This document shows positions 8,257 through 16,011 of a stretch of DNA of 64,000 nt, piece after piece. Below the pieces are notes generated by a model. It saw nothing but the letters and a program-made list of their open reading frames with translations, was not told the origin of the DNA and ran no database searches. The stretch spans positions 124,001-188,000 of the forward strand of contig NZ_SNZR01000011.1 in assembly GCF_004363955.1 (NCBI RefSeq), read 5' to 3'. The translations under genes and the position numbers were made by a program. Numbering within the stretch: the stretch's first letter is position 1; each line of letters opens with the position of its first letter. The DNA comes from Enterovirga rhinocerotis. Lineage in GTDB: Bacteria > Pseudomonadota > Alphaproteobacteria > Rhizobiales > Beijerinckiaceae.

Positions 8257-9024
8257 ATGACCAAGTTCGTTTCCTATGTGCCCGACGAGGCGATCGAAAA
8301 GGACGCGCAGGCGCTGTTGGCCGAATACGCCCATGCACGCGGCGTCACGATCGAGGCGCCCATCGCGATCGACGACATCATCGAGAAGCACCTGAAGCTC
8401 GGCATCGAGTTCGACGACACCCACAGGCTGTTCGGCGTGCCGCGTTCGGGCATCGGGTTCGATCCCGATATCCTGGGCGCCATCTTCTTCGAGCAGAAGC
8501 GGATCGTGATCGACGAAAGCCTCGATCCCGACGCCAACCCGGCCAAGGAAGGGCGCTATCGCTACACCGCCGCGCACGAGGTCGGCCACTGGCGCCTGCA
8601 TCGGCATCTGTTCGGCAAGGACCCGGCGCAGACTTCGATCCTCGATGCCAACGTGCCGCCGAGCGTCATCTGCCGGACCAGCCAGGCCAAGGCGCGGATC
8701 GAATTGCAGGCCGACCTCTATGCCTCCTGCGTGCTGATGCCGCGCAATCTGGTCTTCGCCGCCTGGGACGAGGCATTCCCCGGCCGTAAGCAGCGGGTGC
8801 TTCAGCCGTCCGAACCGATCGACCATCCCTTTGTCGAGATCGCGCGCTTCGAGAGCCGCATTCCGGGCGCCGCCTTCACCGAAAGCGACGATCAGGCGCT
8901 GGAAAGCTTCGCCAAGCCCTTCGCCGAGAAGTTCCTCGTCTCGCCGATCGCCATGCGCATCCGGCTCGAAAAGCTCGGGCTGCTGCACCGGACGGTGCCG
9001 CTTCAGCGGCTTCTGTCCGGATGA
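8257..9024 (+). CDS. ImmA/IrrE-family metallo-endopeptidase
   Basis: A 255-residue protein with the zinc peptidase motif HEVGH at residues 107-111 (TAAHEVGHWRLHRH) and a downstream acidic third-ligand region (ARIELQADLYASCVLMP), which places Glu near residue 147. Members cleave XRE-type repressors after DNA damage (ImmA in ICEBs1, IrrE/DdrO in Deinococcus). It lies 53 bp after the XRE gene, its expected target. It acts in the cytoplasm. Together they are the likely induction switch of the element. Confidence 0.88.
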   Translation: MTKFVSYVPDEAIEKDAQALLAEYAHARGVTIEAPIAIDDIIEKHLKLGIEFDDTHRLFGVPRSGIGFDPDILGAIFFEQKRIVIDESLDPDANPAKEGRYRYTAAHEVGHWRLHRHLFGKDPAQTSILDANVPPSVICRTSQAKARIELQADLYASCVLMPRNLVFAAWDEAFPGRKQRVLQPSEPIDHPFVEIARFESRIPGAAFTESDDQALESFAKPFAEKFLVSPIAMRIRLEKLGLLHRTVPLQRLLSG

Positions 9025-9052
9025 ACCCCCTTTTTTTTGAGGAGATCGTCAA

Positions 9053-9322
9053 GTGTCAACTGAACGAGCGATCCGCGAGCAGCCGCACGGGACAGACACC
9101 GCATTCGAGACGCGCGATTTCTATCTCGCCTGCTTCCTGCGTTGCGCTGGCTACGAGCTGGTGAACCTGCGCGACGAGGGCCGGCGCAAGGTGTTCGTCT
9201 TTCGGGATCGCGCCACGCGGCGCGCCGACGTGATGGCTTTCTACGGCGACGCGACCAGCGTTCGGCCGCTGGCCTTCGCGGCCACCATCAAGGACATGAA
9301 GGGATTGCTGCACAATGGCTGA
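9053..9322 (+). CDS. DUF5659-like small protein
   Basis: An 89-residue protein starting at GTG 9053 behind TTTGAGGAG. Residues 20-85 (FETRDFYLACFLRCAGYEL, then a beta-hairpin KVFVFRD) match the pattern of DUF5659 proteins, which are small accessory proteins of phages and integrative elements with no known activity. It overlaps the next small gene by 8 bp, so they are co-translated. Family assignment is from memory of the sequence pattern. Confidence 0.65.
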   Translation: MSTERAIREQPHGTDTAFETRDFYLACFLRCAGYELVNLRDEGRRKVFVFRDRATRRADVMAFYGDATSVRPLAFAATIKDMKGLLHNG

Positions 9323-9536
9323 ACCGCAAGACACGCCGTCGTTCCAGCGCGCCAAGGGTGGGCAGGTCCGGGAAGCCCTCGACCGGCTCGAAGGGCTTGT
9401 CGTCGATGGGCTGAAGCACGGCTTCTTCGACTATTCAATCGCCTGCGAGGTGGCCAATGGCGGCAAGCGCCAGCTCGTGATCCGGGCGGGTAAGAGCCAC
9501 AAGTTCACGATCCCCGAGAACGAGGTGCCGCGCTGA
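9315..9536 (+). CDS. Small hypothetical protein of the element
   Basis: A 73-residue acidic-basic mixed protein beginning at ATG 9315 inside the end of the previous gene (8-bp overlap). The pattern is one amphipathic helix (residues 15-35) followed by beta strands (residues 38-70: HGFFDYSIACEV, KRQLVIRAGKSHKFTI), as in small nucleic-acid or accessory proteins. No known motif. Its placement between the regulatory pair and the replication genes suggests an element housekeeping role. Confidence 0.6.
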   Translation: MAEPQDTPSFQRAKGGQVREALDRLEGLVVDGLKHGFFDYSIACEVANGGKRQLVIRAGKSHKFTIPENEVPR

Positions 9537-9615
9537 AGCGGCGCAAGACGCGAGAACAACCGGCGATCCCTGAGACGGGGACGCCTGAAGATGCAAATCC
9601 CTGTTGGGTCCAGCG

Positions 9616-11409
9616 TCATCGGTGGGATTCCGAGACCGGAGGCCAGGAGCACGGAGCGGCGGACCCGCCCGTGGGGTCTTCGATGAAACGTCTCGATGCT
9701 GCAAACGACAATGACGCGGGCAAGCAGATCGCGCGGATGCGGATCGTCCGCGTCCGCGCGCGGCCCTCGCGCTCGAAGCCGACGTCGATGCCGATCTTGC
9801 GCAGGAACGTCGCCGCCCGGCGCAGCCGGCCGGCCAGCGCCCGAGGGCTATCGGGCCAGGTTTTCGCCTTGGCGATGCGCTCACCCGCCATATCGGCAAG
9901 GGCGCCCAGAAGCTCCGAGGCGGTTCCCGTCCACTCCGTCCGCGTGGTCATCACGGCCCGCACCGCGGCGGCGATCGGATCGGCGTCGATCACGCCGTCA
10001 ACCGCCTCGTCACGGTTGCCGCAATAGGCCGACCAGAACGTGCCCGAGGGCCAGAGCGCGGTTTCGCAGGCCGTCACCCACAAGGCGAAGTCGGCCATGC
10101 GCGGCAGCCTGTCGAGTTTCGTGCGCGGCAGCTCGGCGAGGCCCTTCGCCACGGCGTCGAGCAGCACGCCGAGGATGCGGGGGCGTTCTAGCTCGAACGC
10201 CGCCCACAATTCCTGTTCAGGGCGGCGGCGCTCCTCGGGGATCGGTTCCAGAGTGAGGAACACGGCGCGGTCGGCGAGGTCGGGCCGCGTGACGATATCC
10301 TCGATCCCGTTCAGGATTACCGGCCGGGCCGCGTCGAACAGCACTTCATCCTGATCGGAATAGAGCTGGCGCACCGCGAAGCCGCCGCCCGTGGCAAGGC
10401 GGCACAGCGTGTCCGATATCCAGGCGGGCAGGCCCGACACATTGTCGAAGGCCAGCACATGGCCGTTGCTGGCGGCGATGAACAGATCGCGATCCTCGCG
10501 CGGCAAGGCCCGAAGCGGCGCGGTGTTCGGATCGAGCAGCGCCCGCAGGATCGCCGAGAAGGTCGATTTCGCTGAACCCTGCTCGCCCGACAGCACGATC
10601 ACCGGATAGGGGCCGCGATTGCGCAAGACAGCGAGCGCCCAGGCGACCACCAGAACGAAATCGGCGTCTGTCTGGACATTGAGAAACGAGTGCAGGCTTT
10701 CGATCGAACCGCCGCCCACCGGGATCGGCATCGGCTTCATGCCGGACGCGCGGCGGAAGCGAACAGGCGGGTTGTCGATGACGCGCCAGCCGGTGGCGTC
10801 GATCTCCACCGCCCGCCATGTTTCATCGCCGAGGTCGAGATAGAGCCGCCCGTCGAGCCCGCCGACGCGGATATGGACCTGCCGTTCCGGCGCATCGAAA
10901 TGCGCCTTGGCCTCGATCACGTTCAGCGCCGATTGCAGGGCTTCCGAACTCGGCGCGCCGCCCGTCTCCTCGAAGAAGCGGCGCGCGAGCCAACGGCGAA
11001 AGCCCTTGGCCCGGATCGGCCAGGTCTCGCGATGGCCGTTGATGTCGAGGTCGGCGAAGCCCGCGCCGTCCGCCGCGTGGAACAGGTCGGCAGTTTGGGC
11101 GAGGTCGATCAGGATATCGGCTTGCGTCGGCCCGCGCCCGCCTTGCTCGCCGTTCTCCTCGGCGATCGCGTCGTCGAGCGCCGTCACCCGGCAACCGGCC
11201 TTCTTCAGGCGCGAGCGCAGCGCCTCGAAGGCTGCGCGATTGTCCTGTTTCAGCGCAGCGAGCGCTTCCAGGGCTTCCGGCATGAATGGCGCGCCGGGAT
11301 CGGCTTCGGTCTTTTCGGCCAGGCCCGCCAGCGGATCGGGGATTTCCTCGGCGCTGTCGATGGCGTCGGCGATCAACTGGTCGGCTTCGAGGATGGCGTC
11401 GGGGTTCAT
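9616..11409 (-). CDS. Primase-associated helicase-like P-loop ATPase
   Basis: A 597-residue protein read leftward. Walker A is GEQGSAKST at residues 275-283 and a Walker B-like segment is HVLAFDNVSG (317-326), the arrangement of superfamily 3/DnaC-like ATPases that accompany Toprim primases in plasmids and islands. The N-terminal 240 residues have no recognised fold; the last 40 residues look low-complexity. Its ATG overlaps the stop of the Toprim gene by 4 bp (ATGA), so primase and ATPase are made together. The likely role is unwinding at the element's origin; catalytic function is inferred from the motif and neighbour. Confidence 0.72.
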   Translation of the reverse strand: MNPDAILEADQLIADAIDSAEEIPDPLAGLAEKTEADPGAPFMPEALEALAALKQDNRAAFEALRSRLKKAGCRVTALDDAIAEENGEQGGRGPTQADILIDLAQTADLFHAADGAGFADLDINGHRETWPIRAKGFRRWLARRFFEETGGAPSSEALQSALNVIEAKAHFDAPERQVHIRVGGLDGRLYLDLGDETWRAVEIDATGWRVIDNPPVRFRRASGMKPMPIPVGGGSIESLHSFLNVQTDADFVLVVAWALAVLRNRGPYPVIVLSGEQGSAKSTFSAILRALLDPNTAPLRALPREDRDLFIAASNGHVLAFDNVSGLPAWISDTLCRLATGGGFAVRQLYSDQDEVLFDAARPVILNGIEDIVTRPDLADRAVFLTLEPIPEERRRPEQELWAAFELERPRILGVLLDAVAKGLAELPRTKLDRLPRMADFALWVTACETALWPSGTFWSAYCGNRDEAVDGVIDADPIAAAVRAVMTTRTEWTGTASELLGALADMAGERIAKAKTWPDSPRALAGRLRRAATFLRKIGIDVGFEREGRARTRTIRIRAICLPASLSFAASRRFIEDPTGGSAAPCSWPPVSESHR

Positions 11410-12299
11410 CGCGCGCCCTCCGTGTGAGACGGATTGCGGGCCTTGAGCAGATCATTGAAGTCCATGCCTTGCGGCGGGCGGGCGATCCGCACGCGGCGCC
11501 CCTCGCGCCGCCAGCGTCGCGCGCAGTCCTGCGCCGCCGCTTCGCCGGGTTCGTCACCATCGGCGAGCACGATCACGTCGCCAACGTCGCGTGGCAGATC
11601 GAGCGAGCGAACGCCCGAGGTCGAAAGCGCCGCCCACGCCGGTCTGCCGCTGGCTTGCATGGCGGCAAGGCAGGTCTCGATCCCTTCGCCCACCATCAGC
11701 ACGTCGCCGGGTTCGCAGAGGCGCACGACGCCACCGCGACAAGGCCCGAGCATCATCTTCGGCGCATCGACCGGCGCCTTGCCGTTGCCGCCGCGGGCGA
11801 GGAAGGTGCGGTGAACAGCGATCGGCGATCCGGTGGCGCCATGCGTCACGATCGCCACCATCGCGGGCCAGACGCCGCCCGAAGGGTGCTTCAGGCCGGC
11901 ATGGAAGCGCAGGGCCGGCAAAGCCGGAAGGTCGAGCCCGCGCGACCGCAGATAGGTTGCGACGGGCGTTTCCTCGGCCGCGTGCGATGCCTGCCAGATC
12001 GCCAGCGCCGCCGCGCTGCGCTTCAGGGTGTCGGCGTCGGGTTTGTCGGCAATCCGTCGCCGATGATTGAAGGCAATGCGCGAGGCTCGCCCGGTCACTT
12101 GCCATAGGCCGCGTTCATGCAGGGCGGCGATCAGATCACGCTGGTCGCAGCCGGCATGGCAGCGCACCAGCACCTTGCCGCCCTTGCCCGCGCTGATCGA
12201 AAGGCTCGGGCTTCGATCCTCATGCACCGGACAGCGGGCCATCCATGTTGCGCCCGCGCGATGCCCGCCGAGCGCCCTGGCGATGGTTTCAGCGGTCAT
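11406..12299 (-). CDS. Toprim-domain primase with CHC2-type zinc finger
   Basis: A 297-residue DnaG-like primase from ATG 12299. The N-terminus has the zinc-binding set Cys-X2-His ... Cys-X3-Cys (CPVHEDRSPS, VRCHAGC) of CHC2 fingers. The C-terminal half carries the Toprim signatures: Glu in VGEGIETCLAA and the DxD-like VLADGDEPGE. Such proteins make RNA primers for element or plasmid replication. It is the middle gene of a leftward three-gene operon (small protein, primase, ATPase). A longer frame reaching 12356 exists, but its extra residues are Pro/Arg-rich and less likely. Confidence 0.85.
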   Translation of the reverse strand: MTAETIARALGGHRAGATWMARCPVHEDRSPSLSISAGKGGKVLVRCHAGCDQRDLIAALHERGLWQVTGRASRIAFNHRRRIADKPDADTLKRSAAALAIWQASHAAEETPVATYLRSRGLDLPALPALRFHAGLKHPSGGVWPAMVAIVTHGATGSPIAVHRTFLARGGNGKAPVDAPKMMLGPCRGGVVRLCEPGDVLMVGEGIETCLAAMQASGRPAWAALSTSGVRSLDLPRDVGDVIVLADGDEPGEAAAQDCARRWRREGRRVRIARPPQGMDFNDLLKARNPSHTEGAR

Positions 12300-12492
12300 G
12301 GCGCACCTCGCCCTCGATCGGCTTGGCGGGCGTGGCGGTGTCATTGGCGGCGGCAAGCCTTTCGGCGCGCGACCATTCGGCGAGCACGCCGAAGAAGCCG
12401 GTGACGTTGTGCATGATCTGGCGGGCGTCCTCGTCAGTGAGGTCGCGCCCGAGGCGCGGTTGCCAGACTTGACGGGTCACCACGGCCGGCAA
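12289..12492 (-). CDS. Small conserved hypothetical protein upstream of primase
   Basis: A 67-residue protein read leftward, overlapping the primase start by 11 bp. The core TDEDARQIMHNVTGFFGVLAEW reads as a single amphipathic helical hairpin, and similar short proteins sit directly upstream of Toprim primases in other alphaproteobacterial islands (from memory). There is no enzymatic motif. It may be a primase accessory or simply a translational leader. Confidence 0.6.
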   Translation of the reverse strand: MPAVVTRQVWQPRLGRDLTDEDARQIMHNVTGFFGVLAEWSRAERLAAANDTATPAKPIEGEVRHDR

Positions 12493-12549
12493 AGCCGAAG
12501 CTATGGCCGCCCTTTCATCCTTCGAGATTCACGAGACGAGGACATCGCC

Positions 12550-13242
12550 ATGAGCACCAAGAAACGTGCCGCCAACGCGCCGAAAACAGTGGTCGCTCGC
12601 GATCCCGACGACCGCAAGGGGCGGCTGAAGAACATCGGCGGATCGCAGTCGGATCACTGGAACAACATCCTCGCCAATCAGACCGTTCAAGCGCTCTGGC
12701 TGAAGAACTCAAGCCCGGAGGAACGGGACAAGCAATACAGCGCCACCGTGGCGGCACTTGTCGGGATCGCGCCGAAGGACGAACTCGAAGGCATGATGGC
12801 GGCTCAACTGATCGCCGCCCACAACGCCGCGATGGAATGTTACCGGCGCGCCATGATCGGCGAACAGACTTTCGAAGGCCGGCGCGAAAACCTCGCGCAG
12901 GCCAATAAGCTATCGCGCACCTATGCGGCGCTGCTCGAAGCCCTCAACCGCCATCGTGGCAAGGGCCAGCAGAAGGTCACGGTCGAACACGTCCACGTCC
13001 ATGCGGGCGGGCAGGCGGTGGTCGGGATGGTCGCTGCACCCGGTCAACCGGGGGGTGGGGACGCCCGCAAAATCGAGGAACAACCCCATGCAAAGCAGAC
13101 TGCCGGCCAGATTGCCTATGCACCTGAGCCCGCGATGCCATGCCCGGACGCGGGCGGGGAGCCCGTGCCAGTCGCCCGCGATGGCGAACGGGCGCTGCCG
13201 GATGCACGGCGGCAAGGCCAAGGGCGCGCCGAAGGGCAATAG
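12550..13242 (+). CDS. Conserved hypothetical protein of integrative elements
   Basis: A 230-residue protein starting at ATG 12550, divergent from the primase operon. Residues 35-135 are strongly helical (NNILANQTVQALWLK ... TYAALLEALNRHR), followed by a VEHVHVHAGGQAVVG segment that I recall as conserved in this family across Hyphomicrobiales and sphingomonads, then a low-complexity tail. The last 155 nt overlap the next gene in another frame. It resembles small terminase-type or DNA-packaging accessory proteins in its helical pattern, but I do not assign a function. Confidence 0.65.
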   Translation: MSTKKRAANAPKTVVARDPDDRKGRLKNIGGSQSDHWNNILANQTVQALWLKNSSPEERDKQYSATVAALVGIAPKDELEGMMAAQLIAAHNAAMECYRRAMIGEQTFEGRRENLAQANKLSRTYAALLEALNRHRGKGQQKVTVEHVHVHAGGQAVVGMVAAPGQPGGGDARKIEEQPHAKQTAGQIAYAPEPAMPCPDAGGEPVPVARDGERALPDARRQGQGRAEGQ

Positions 13243-13357
13243 CCACGCCTTCAAACATGGACGTTACACCGCCGAGGCCATCGCCGAGCGGCGGCGCCTG
13301 ATGGCGTTGTTGCGCGGCATGAAGGGCCTTGTCGAACAGGTGGATGGCGAGGAATAG
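13088..13357 (+). CDS. Small Cys-rich HGG-motif protein
   Basis: An 89-residue basic protein from ATG 13088, with GAGGAA 7 bases upstream. It has a compact Cys/His pattern (CHARTRAGSPC then CRMHGG), likely a zinc knuckle, followed by the family hallmark GNSHAFKHGRYTAE. Such proteins are very common next to the preceding gene in islands and prophages, where they are usually annotated as hypothetical. Most of its first half is encoded inside the end of the upstream gene in a different frame (155-nt overlap). DNA binding is plausible from charge and the zinc-like motif. Confidence 0.68.
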   Translation: MQSRLPARLPMHLSPRCHARTRAGSPCQSPAMANGRCRMHGGKAKGAPKGNSHAFKHGRYTAEAIAERRRLMALLRGMKGLVEQVDGEE

Positions 13358-13453
13358 GCCGTGGCGTCTTTTCGCGAGGGGGGCGGGCCTTTAGGTTCTT
13401 CCCGGCGATTGCCGTGTGCGGGCGGCAAAGGCGCGTCCCACCGCCAGCGGCAG

Positions 13454-13520
13454 GGGTGCGAACCGGGTGCGCACCCCTGGGTTCGCGGGTTCGCACCCGG
13501 ATGCAAACGGTGCGCATCCG
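13454..13520. repeat. Cluster of six 11-bp palindromic units (iteron-like)
   Basis: Six consecutive 11-bp blocks start at 13455, 13466, 13477, 13488, 13499 and 13510. Examples are GGTGCGAACCG, GGTGCGCACCC, GGTTCGCACCC and GTGCGCATCCG, with a consensus near GGTKCGMACC. Several pair as inverted repeats: 13454-13464 with 13488-13498 (11/11), the self-palindrome 13465-13476, and 13498-13504 with 13514-13520 (7/7). One-turn phasing means a protein would contact one face of the helix. It could be the element's replication origin or an operator for hsdR. Confidence 0.55.
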
Positions 13521-13569
13521 TGCCAATACTCAATTTTGACTTGAACGATTGAAGGATTCGCCCGCGACG

Positions 13570-16011
13570 ATGGACAAACGGAGCCTCACCGAACGCGATA
13601 TCTGCACCAAGTTCATCCTGCCCGCCGTCAAGCGCGCCGGCTGGGACGAGATGGTGCAGGTTCGGGAGGAGGTCTATTTCACCAAGGGCCGGATCATCGT
13701 GCGCGGCAAGCTGGTGACGCGCGGCAAGGCCAAGAAGGCCGACTTCGTTCTCTACTACAAGCCGAATATCCCGATCGCCCTGATCGAAGCCAAAGACAAC
13801 ACGCATAGCGTCGGCCACGGCATCCAGCAGGGCCTCGACTACGCCGCGACGCTGGATATCCCCTTCGTGTTTTCCTCGAACGGCGACGGCTTCGTGTTCC
13901 ACGACCGCACCGGCCGGAGCGTCCCGATCGAAACCAATCTCGGGCTCGACGCCTTCCCGTCGCCGGCCGACCTGTGGGCGCGCTATCGCGCCTGGAAGGG
14001 CCTCGACGCTGAAGCCGAGCAGATCGTGCTTCAGGACTACTTCGACGACGGCAGCGGCAAGGCCCCGCGCTACTATCAGGTGAACGCCGTCAACGCGGCG
14101 ATCGAGGCCATCGCCAAGGGCCGCGACCGCGTGCTGCTGGTGATGGCGACTGGCACCGGCAAGACCTACACGGCGTTTCAGATCATCTGGCGCCTGTGGA
14201 AGGCGGGCCGCAAGAAGCGCATCCTGTTCCTCGCCGACCGCAACGTGCTGATCGACCAGACGATGGTGAACGATTTCCGCCCGTTCGGCGCGGCGATGGC
14301 GAAGCTGTCCACGAACGCCAAGACCATCGAACGGCAGGACGGCACCACGGTCGATCTGCCGCTGGCGCTCGACAGGAAGCGGCGCATCGACACCGCCTTC
14401 GAGGTCTATCTCGGGCTCTATCAGGCGATCACCGGGCCGGAGGAGCGGCAGAAGCTCTTTCGCGAGTTCTCGCCCGGCTTCTTCGACCTGATCGTGATCG
14501 ACGAATGCCATCGCGGCAGCGCCGCCGAGGATTCGGCCTGGCGGGAAATCCTGACCCACTTTTCCGCCGCAACGCAGATCGGCCTTACCGCCACGCCGAA
14601 GGAAACCGAATACGTCTCCAACACCGACTACTTCGGCGAGCCGGTTTTCACCTATTCGCTGAAGCAGGGAATCAGCGACGGCTTCCTCGCGCCCTACAAG
14701 GTCATCAAGGTTCACATCGACCGCGACGTGGAAGGCTATCGCCCGGAACTCGGGCAACTCGACCGGGACGGCAACGAGGTCGAGGACCGCATCTACAACG
14801 CCAAGGATTTCGACCGGAACATCGTGCTCGATGACCGCACGGTGCTGACCGCCAAGAAGATCACCGAGTTCCTGAAGGAAAGCGGCGACCGATTCCAGAA
14901 GACCATCGTGTTCTGCGTCGATGAGGAGCACGCGGCGCGGATGCGGCAGGCGCTGGTCAACGAAAACGCCGATCTGGTCGCCGAAAACGCGCGCTACGTC
15001 ATGCGCATCACCGGCAGCGACAAGGAAGGCCAGGATCAGCTCGGCAACTTCATCGACCCGGAGTCGAAATATCCGGTGCTGGTGACAACCTCGCGGCTTC
15101 TCTCGACGGGCGTCGATGCACAGACCTGCCGGCTTATCGTGCTCGATCGCGCGGTGGGCTCGATGACGGAGTTCAAGCAGATCGTCGGGCGCGGCACCCG
15201 CGTCCACGAGGACACCAAGAAGTTCTTCTTCACGCTGATCGACTTTCGCGGTGCGACCAGCCATTTCGCCGACCCGGACTTCGACGGCGATCCGGTGCAG
15301 ATTTATGAACCGGGCGACGGCGATCCGATCACGCCGCCCGATGAAGCGCCGCAGGGCGACGACACCATCCCGCCGAAACCCGGCGACGACGAAACTGTGG
15401 TCGATCAGCCGGGCCTGCCGCTGCCGCCCGGTGGCCCGATCCGAAAGATTTATGTCGATGGCGTCGGCGCCCGCATCCTGGCCGAGCGCGTCGAATATCT
15501 CGACGAGAACGGCAAGCTCGTCACCGAATCCCTGCGGGATTTCACCAAGACGGCGCTGAAGAAGCGCTTCGCCAGCCTCGACGATTTCCTCAAGCGCTGG
15601 AAGTCGGCTGAGCGCAAGCAGGCGATCATCGAGGAACTGGAAGCCGAGGGCCTGGCGCTCGATGCCGTGGCCGACGAATTGGGCAAGAATCTCGATCCGT
15701 TCGATCTGATTTGCCACGTCGCCTTCGACAGACAACCGCTCACCCGCCGCGAGCGGGCCGAGAACGTCAGGAAGCGCGACGTGTTCACGAAGTATGGGCC
15801 GCAGGCCCGCGCCGTTCTCGATGCGCTGCTGGAAAAGTATCGCGACGAGGGCGTGCTCAATCTCGACGACGCCAACGTGCTGAAGGTAACGCCCTTCACG
15901 GCGATGGGCAGCGTCGTGCAACTCATCAAGGCGTTCGGCGGCAGGGAGGGCTTTGAGGCGGCCGTCCACGAAATGCAGGACGCGCTCTATCAGGAGACCG
16001 CTAGCGCATGA
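13570..16011 (+). CDS. hsdR: Type I restriction endonuclease subunit R
   Basis: An 813-residue motor/nuclease subunit of a type I restriction-modification complex. The N-terminal nuclease has the PD-(D/E)xK residues Asp58 and Glu73-Ala-Lys75 (IALIEAKDN). The helicase core has Walker A TGTGKT (194-199), the DEAD-box variant DECH (311-314) and a motif VI-type QIVGRGTR segment. A Pro/Asp-rich linker near residue 590 precedes the C-terminal domain that contacts the methylase. The protein resembles the EcoEI-type R subunit. I start at ATG 13570; TTG 13549 lies before the GAAGGA site. Its stop overlaps hsdM by 4 bp. Confidence 0.95.
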   Translation: MDKRSLTERDICTKFILPAVKRAGWDEMVQVREEVYFTKGRIIVRGKLVTRGKAKKADFVLYYKPNIPIALIEAKDNTHSVGHGIQQGLDYAATLDIPFVFSSNGDGFVFHDRTGRSVPIETNLGLDAFPSPADLWARYRAWKGLDAEAEQIVLQDYFDDGSGKAPRYYQVNAVNAAIEAIAKGRDRVLLVMATGTGKTYTAFQIIWRLWKAGRKKRILFLADRNVLIDQTMVNDFRPFGAAMAKLSTNAKTIERQDGTTVDLPLALDRKRRIDTAFEVYLGLYQAITGPEERQKLFREFSPGFFDLIVIDECHRGSAAEDSAWREILTHFSAATQIGLTATPKETEYVSNTDYFGEPVFTYSLKQGISDGFLAPYKVIKVHIDRDVEGYRPELGQLDRDGNEVEDRIYNAKDFDRNIVLDDRTVLTAKKITEFLKESGDRFQKTIVFCVDEEHAARMRQALVNENADLVAENARYVMRITGSDKEGQDQLGNFIDPESKYPVLVTTSRLLSTGVDAQTCRLIVLDRAVGSMTEFKQIVGRGTRVHEDTKKFFFTLIDFRGATSHFADPDFDGDPVQIYEPGDGDPITPPDEAPQGDDTIPPKPGDDETVVDQPGLPLPPGGPIRKIYVDGVGARILAERVEYLDENGKLVTESLRDFTKTALKKRFASLDDFLKRWKSAERKQAIIEELEAEGLALDAVADELGKNLDPFDLICHVAFDRQPLTRRERAENVRKRDVFTKYGPQARAVLDALLEKYRDEGVLNLDDANVLKVTPFTAMGSVVQLIKAFGGREGFEAAVHEMQDALYQETASA

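Noticed and set aside
9025-9052. T-run before the DUF5659-like gene as a terminator
   Set aside because: The eight T residues (9033-9040) are not preceded by a close stable stem; the nearby GCCGCT/AGCGGC pair has only a 2-nt loop and is too far away.
13264-15969. A 901-codon leftward open frame across hsdR
   Set aside because: It is a shadow of hsdR on the opposite strand, without known domains or good ribosome binding site; hsdR motifs are intact.
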